37,399 nt of DNA from Gammaproteobacteria bacterium. Its GTDB lineage: Bacteria > Pseudomonadota > Gammaproteobacteria > UBA6429 > Thiohalophilaceae. The stretch lies in contig JAGLTQ010000048.1 in NCBI GenBank assembly GCA_023135195.1, forward strand, positions 1-37,399, in the 5' to 3' direction. The translations under genes and the position numbers were made by a program. Below the pieces are notes generated by a model. That model saw nothing but the letters and a program-made list of their open reading frames with translations, was not told the DNA's origin and did no database searches. Shown here in pieces: positions 32,752 through 37,399 of the stretch. Numbering within the stretch: the first letter of the stretch is position 1; the number at the start of each line of letters is the position of its first letter.

Positions 32752-34587
32752 ATGGCTGATGAATTACTCCCCTACTACGAAAAAGAACTGGCCTTTATTC
32801 GCCAGCTTGGTGCTGAATTTGCGGATGAACATCCAAAAATTGCCGGGCGTTTAGGTATTAATACTGACACTATAGATGACCCTCATGTATCTCGTTTAAT
32901 TGAAAGTTTCGCGTATATGAATGCGCGTATCCAACATAAAATAGATGATGATTTTCCAGAATTGTCTGATGCGTTATTAAATGTGTTATTTCCACATTAC
33001 CAACGCCCTATTCCTTCGATGTCGATCGTACATTTTAAAGCAGACGAAGAACAACTGGAAAGCACATATAGACTCGATAAAGATACATTATTGGAAACAG
33101 AACAATTTCAAGGGGAAACAGTTCGCTTTTCAACCGTTTACGAAACTGATCTTTTACCTATTAAAGTTAAATCTGCTTCACTAATGGGACGACCATTTAC
33201 TACTCCAGGTTCAGCTGATGTTAAAGGGGCTGGTGCAGTACTAAAGATATCACTCGAAACTTTTAATGAAGAAATTACTTTTTCAGATATTGAATTTAAT
33301 AAAATTCGATTCTATTTAAAGGGGCAACCACAATATGTTAACCCTTTATATCAGAAACTTTTAAATGGCTGCAAAAATGTTGTAGTAAGCTTATCTGAAA
33401 CAGATGGCAACCCAATCTTTATCGGAAAAAATGCCATCAAGCCTGTTGGCTTTGAAAGCAATGAAGGAATATTACCTTATCCAGACTCATCATTTATTGG
33501 ATATAGGTTGTTAACAGAATATTTTGTATTTCCAGAAAAATTCATGTTCATTGATTTTACAGGCATAAAAGAGAAGCTGCCTAAACATGCAGCCAATACT
33601 CTCGATCTCTATATTTATCTTGATTCATCTGACGTTGAACTTGAACACAATATTACTGAAGAAACTTTTGTATTAGGTGCATGTCCCGTTGTAAATTTAT
33701 TTAAACAACGTGCTGACCCAATAAAACTTGATCATACACAAATAGAATATCAAGTTGTACCCGATTCTCGTCGTCCAATCGGCTATGAAGTTTATTCTGT
33801 TGATAAAGTTACCGCATCCACATCAACGGGTGAAGATATTGATTACCATCCATTTTATGGTTTAAACCATGAACATCAGGATGCAGAAAATCATGCCTTC
33901 TGGTTTGCTAATCGACGTGCTTCAAAAATGAGTAATTCTGAGCGAGATGAAGGTACCGATATTTTCCTTAACTTTGTTGATTTGGAATTTAATCCTAATA
34001 TTCCAGAAGATCGAACACTGACTATTCAAACAACATGCAGTAATCGAGACTTACCTGCCAAATTACCTTTCTCAGCAGATCAACCACAACTTCAAGGCGT
34101 AGATTGTGCGCCACCTTGTGAAATAATTCATTGCTTAACTCAACCTACTCAGACAGTTAGAGCGCCATTACGAAATCATGCTCGTTGGCGTTTAATTTCT
34201 CACTTGAACTTAAATCACTTATCTATAACGGGTGGAGGTGATGCAACACAAGCATTAAAAGAGATATTACGTCTCTATGATTTTAAAGAATCATCGGTTA
34301 CAAGAGCACTAATTGAATCCATTGATACCGTGAAAGCAAGACCAATAAGTTCACCGCTTACTATAGATGGTCATGCAACAATGTGTAGAGGTATAGAAGT
34401 TGAGATTGAGCTGGATGACAGGCAATTAACAGGCAGTAGTGCATATTTATTTGCATCAGTACTGGAGCATTTTTTTGGGCTCTATTGTTCAATAAACTCT
34501 TTTACTCGTGTATTAGTCAAAGAAAAAAGCAAAGAAGGTTATTTAAAAAAATGTCCACCACGAGCTGGCGAAAAAATACTTCTATAA
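32752..34587 (+). CDS. tssF: TssF (VasA), baseplate wedge protein
   Basis: The 611-aa protein begins with the family hallmark LLPYYEKELAFIRQLGAEFADEHPKIAGRLG and DPHVSRLIESFAYMNARI. It includes PRPxxSIV and VFPEKFMFIDF segments, the CSNRDLP region and the C-terminal LFASVLEHFFGLYCSINSFTR motif. TssF pairs with TssG in the baseplate wedge. Its last 37 bases overlap tssG. Confidence 0.96.
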   Translation: MADELLPYYEKELAFIRQLGAEFADEHPKIAGRLGINTDTIDDPHVSRLIESFAYMNARIQHKIDDDFPELSDALLNVLFPHYQRPIPSMSIVHFKADEEQLESTYRLDKDTLLETEQFQGETVRFSTVYETDLLPIKVKSASLMGRPFTTPGSADVKGAGAVLKISLETFNEEITFSDIEFNKIRFYLKGQPQYVNPLYQKLLNGCKNVVVSLSETDGNPIFIGKNAIKPVGFESNEGILPYPDSSFIGYRLLTEYFVFPEKFMFIDFTGIKEKLPKHAANTLDLYIYLDSSDVELEHNITEETFVLGACPVVNLFKQRADPIKLDHTQIEYQVVPDSRRPIGYEVYSVDKVTASTSTGEDIDYHPFYGLNHEHQDAENHAFWFANRRASKMSNSERDEGTDIFLNFVDLEFNPNIPEDRTLTIQTTCSNRDLPAKLPFSADQPQLQGVDCAPPCEIIHCLTQPTQTVRAPLRNHARWRLISHLNLNHLSITGGGDATQALKEILRLYDFKESSVTRALIESIDTVKARPISSPLTIDGHATMCRGIEVEIELDDRQLTGSSAYLFASVLEHFFGLYCSINSFTRVLVKEKSKEGYLKKCPPRAGEKILL

Positions 34588-35672
34588 TTAATAAATTATC
34601 TGAAGCCCCATATGATTTTCGTTTCTCACAGGCTGTTCGCTTGTTGGAACGTTCTGCTGTGTATGGAAATAAGATAAAAGATGGACAATACTTATTCAAC
34701 AAACAACCCGTTGCACAATTTACTCCGCCAAATACTGAGACTATTCGGTTCAGTTCTAATCATGCTTTAAATTTCTCATCTTCTGAGATTTCAAAAATAT
34801 CTAAAAACACCAATGCAAAAGGCAAAATAAAATGGGACTTATCCGTTAATTTCATGGGTTTAACGGGGGCTCAAGGTGTTCTCCCCTTCCATTATACTGA
34901 AATGGTGTTAAAACGACTTAAAATGAAAGATGAGTCGTTATCTGATTTTCTTGATCTGTTTAATCATAGAACCATTTCATTATTCTATCAGGCATCTAAT
35001 AAATATAAATTACCAATTGAGTATGAAAGAAAAAAACTTAACCCGCCTGCAACAAAAGTTCGTGATGATCATTCTCAAGTATTACTATCATTAATAGGCT
35101 TAGGTACAAAAAACTTAAACAACCGTCTTTATATTCGTGATGAATCTTTATTTTATTACAGTGGCTTATTATCACAACAAGTTAAAACAACATCAGGGCT
35201 AAAGCAAATATTACGAAGCTATTTTAATATACCTGTAGAAATTAATGAATTTATAGGGCAATGGCAGGACCTAATCGAGGATGTAAGAACTCGTTTACCA
35301 GGAAAAGACGAACCAAATGGACAAAACAACCGTTTAGGACGTTCTGTAATGTTGGGTAAAAAAGGTTGGTTTGCACAAGGGAAAATAAATATTATCCTCG
35401 GCCCTCTAACAAAAGAACAGTTGCAAATATTTTCACCGGGTACAAAAGCTCTCAAGGCCTTAAATGAGATCGTACAAATATATGCGGGTATGGAATTCAG
35501 TTATGACTTTATTATCAAAGTAAAACGTTCTGACATTCCAGAAAAAATACAATTAAGCAGTAATAAACCTCCAGTCATGGGATGGAATACATGGTTATCA
35601 TCATCTGCAAGTGAATCTGTACAAAATAATGAGACGCTGGAAATAAAAACATCATCTAGTCGCATCAATTAA
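34551..35672 (+). CDS. tssG: TssG (VasB), baseplate wedge protein
   Basis: The 373-aa protein has the TssG motifs PYDFRFSQAVRLLE near the N-terminus, MGLTGAQGVLPFHYTEMVL, FLDLFNHRTISLFYQA and, later, LGRSVMLGKKGW. I start at ATG 34551, where similarity to TssG begins and AGAAGG lies upstream, although at 12 bases. An ATG 66 bases earlier lies deep in tssF and adds non-homologous residues. TssG forms a heterotrimer with two TssF molecules. It is followed by clpV after 21 bases. Confidence 0.94.
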   Translation: MSTTSWRKNTSIINKLSEAPYDFRFSQAVRLLERSAVYGNKIKDGQYLFNKQPVAQFTPPNTETIRFSSNHALNFSSSEISKISKNTNAKGKIKWDLSVNFMGLTGAQGVLPFHYTEMVLKRLKMKDESLSDFLDLFNHRTISLFYQASNKYKLPIEYERKKLNPPATKVRDDHSQVLLSLIGLGTKNLNNRLYIRDESLFYYSGLLSQQVKTTSGLKQILRSYFNIPVEINEFIGQWQDLIEDVRTRLPGKDEPNGQNNRLGRSVMLGKKGWFAQGKINIILGPLTKEQLQIFSPGTKALKALNEIVQIYAGMEFSYDFIIKVKRSDIPEKIQLSSNKPPVMGWNTWLSSSASESVQNNETLEIKTSSSRIN

Positions 35673-35693
35673 AATAAACATAAGGGATTATTA

Positions 35694-37399
35694 ATGATTA
35701 CAATAGATTTAAAGTCACTCGTTGGAAAACTTAACGAGCCAACAAGGAATGCTCTCGAAGGTGCCGCAGGTTTATGTTTGTCACGTACACATTACAATGT
35801 GGAAATAGAACACTGGTTATTAAAACTTCTCGAAATCCCTGATAGTGATTTACTGGCATTACTTGATAAATATGAAATTGATTATGGAAAACTGACTCAG
35901 GATCTCAATAAAGAACTCGATATTATTAAAACAGGTAATACTCGAGCACCTGCACTATCACCTGCTATTGTCGATCTCGCCAAGAATGCATGGATGTTAG
36001 CCTCAGTAGAGTATGGGCATCCACAAGCAACATCAGCCCATGTATTAGCCGCATTAATGCTTGATGATAGCCTTCGCCGTTCTACAGAAGCATCATCAGG
36101 TGAATTAAAAAAAATCCAGCCCGAATCATTACGCGTAGTCGTTGGCTCAATAGTGGGCAGTACCAGTGAATCATCCAGTGTTGATATTGGTGACACTTCT
36201 TCCTCTGGTGCTCTCTCTATGCCCAGTAAGACTCCATCTCTTGATAAATTTACTGTTAACCTCACAGAAGCAGCACAGCAAGGAAAAATTGATGCTGTAT
36301 TAGGACGTGACGAAGAAATAAGACAAATTATTGATATTCTTATTCGTCGACGTCAAAACAATCCAATTTTGACCGGAGAAGCAGGTGTAGGTAAAACAGC
36401 CGTTGTTGAAGGTTTTGCATTACGTATTGCATCCGGTGATGTGCCTGAACCACTAAGAGACGTATGTGTACGCAGTCTTGATTTAGGTTTGTTACAAGCA
36501 GGTGCAAGCGTTAAAGGTGAATTTGAGAATCGCTTAAAATCGGTTATTGCAGAAGTTAAAGCCTCTCCACAACCTATTATTATGTTTATTGATGAAGCCC
36601 ATACTCTCATCGGTGCAGGTGGTAAAGAAGGCCAGGGTGATGCCGCTAATCTATTAAAACCTGCATTAGCACGTGGTGAGTTGCGTACCATTGCAGCGAC
36701 AACATGGGCAGAATACAAAAAATATTTTGAGCGAGATCCTGCCCTTACCCGTCGTTTCCAGGTTGTAAAAATAAAAGAGCCGGACGAAGAAAAAGCTGTA
36801 AATATGATGCGCGCAATATCTGTTATGTTAGCCAATCACCATGGTGTACGTATTATGGATGAAGCCATTGTTGATTCTGTAAAATTATCTACACGTTATA
36901 TTACTTCTCGCCAATTGCCTGATAAATCTGTCAGCCTGCTTGATACCGCTTGCGCTAGAGTTTCATTAAGCCAAAGCGCAACTCCAGCATCTATTGAAAA
37001 CACACGCCGCCTGATTGAACAAACAGAAACAAATATCACTTCTTTAGAAAGAGAAAATGCAACCTTAGGGAATTGTGAAGAACGTATAAAAGAACTACAA
37101 GTAAATAAAATATTACTTGAAGCCACATTAAAAGAACAAGATGAACAGTGGGACAAAGAGAAAGATAAAGTTGTTCAGATACATGCTTTGCAAAAGAAAA
37201 TAGAAGTTGATTTTAATGCTAAAAAATTATCTACGGAAGAACAAAAGAAAGATGATGCACCTCAACTCTTAAATGATAAAGAACGCACTAAAATTAAAAA
37301 AGAATTACTAAAACTCATGGATGAACTAACCGATATCCAGGGAGATCAACCATTAATTCAGGTTAATGTAGATAGTCAGGCTATTGCAGAAGTTGTTGC
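35694..37399 (+). CDS. tssH: TssH/ClpV, AAA+ sheath-disassembly ATPase (truncated by window end)
   Basis: An open frame from ATG 35694 runs to the end of the window (568 codons, no stop), about two thirds of a normal ClpV. It opens MITIDLKSLVGKLNEPTRNA, with a Clp N-domain (1-150) and a Ser-rich linker. The first AAA+ domain follows, with Walker A GEAGVGKT (228-235) and Walker B MFIDEAH (Asp300-Glu301). The coiled-coil middle domain comes next (about 425-540). The second ATPase domain is outside the window. ClpV unfolds contracted TssB/TssC sheaths. AAGGGA precedes the start. Confidence 0.96.
   Translation, partial: MITIDLKSLVGKLNEPTRNALEGAAGLCLSRTHYNVEIEHWLLKLLEIPDSDLLALLDKYEIDYGKLTQDLNKELDIIKTGNTRAPALSPAIVDLAKNAWMLASVEYGHPQATSAHVLAALMLDDSLRRSTEASSGELKKIQPESLRVVVGSIVGSTSESSSVDIGDTSSSGALSMPSKTPSLDKFTVNLTEAAQQGKIDAVLGRDEEIRQIIDILIRRRQNNPILTGEAGVGKTAVVEGFALRIASGDVPEPLRDVCVRSLDLGLLQAGASVKGEFENRLKSVIAEVKASPQPIIMFIDEAHTLIGAGGKEGQGDAANLLKPALARGELRTIAATTWAEYKKYFERDPALTRRFQVVKIKEPDEEKAVNMMRAISVMLANHHGVRIMDEAIVDSVKLSTRYITSRQLPDKSVSLLDTACARVSLSQSATPASIENTRRLIEQTETNITSLERENATLGNCEERIKELQVNKILLEATLKEQDEQWDKEKDKVVQIHALQKKIEVDFNAKKLSTEEQKKDDAPQLLNDKERTKIKKELLKLMDELTDIQGDQPLIQVNVDSQAIAEVV

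Noticed and set aside
34485-34550. Longer start for tssG
   Set aside because: The added 22 residues overlap tssF coding sequence and are not TssG-like.
1-37399. CRISPR arrays, tRNA or rRNA genes
   Set aside because: No evenly spaced direct repeats, cloverleaf with CCA-end context or rRNA-like conserved stretches were noticed on reading both strands; a covariance-model scan would be decisive.

Overview
The window comes from an AT-rich gammaproteobacterial sulfur oxidiser. The lineage is inferred from the oxidative Dsr genes (dsrJ, dsrO, dsrP, dsrN, dsrR order), a fused siroheme synthase and a proteobacterial type VI secretion system (T6SS). No rRNA, tRNA, CRISPR array or transposase was seen.

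Left third (1-11.3 kb), sulfur metabolism. On the plus strand lies the tail of a dsr operon: dsrJ (periplasmic triheme cytochrome), dsrO (Tat-exported four-cluster ferredoxin), dsrP (NrfD-type membrane quinone module), dsrN (siroheme amidation) and dsrR (A-type scaffold-like protein without the cluster cysteines). It runs on through a NarX/NarL-like two-component pair and a rhodanese. A hairpin with a T-run separates dsrP from dsrN, and an extended -10 promoter lies just before dsrR. A nested composite inverted repeat of about 270 bp closes this unit. On the minus strand are a LexA-fold S24-like protein without a DNA-binding domain, an Atm1-type ABC exporter and cysG (siroheme synthase, GTG start), which supplies the DsrAB cofactor. 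About 11.3-12.05 kb is non-coding or decayed, with a remnant of a small membrane protein gene.

Right two thirds (12.07-37.4 kb), a T6SS in two divergent operons around a 449-bp regulatory region. Leftward (minus): tagH/fha, tssJ, tssK, tssL, tssM, tagF, pppA (PP2C), ppkA (Ser/Thr kinase fused to a TagR/FGE-like domain), a 78-aa protein, exbB, two exbD genes and an AgmX/TonB-like gene. Rightward (plus): tssA, tssB, tssC, a second tssC, tssE, tssF, tssG and tssH/clpV, which runs off the window end. Hcp, VgrG, PAAR and effectors are not in the window.

The most interesting part is the regulatory end of the leftward operon. A complete threonine-phosphorylation circuit (PpkA, PppA, Fha/TagH, TagF) is joined by overlapping genes to a proton-motive-force motor module (ExbB, ExbD with Asp, ExbD with Asn, TonB-like). 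A DKTVF threonine motif occurs in the kinase N-terminus, in the kinase activation loop and at the TssL N-terminus, as expected of a phospho-site read by the FHA protein. A Fur-box-like palindrome fills the spacer of the best leftward promoter. I propose, as inference, that a PMF-powered envelope-spanning device feeds this kinase and gates T6SS assembly, possibly under iron control.
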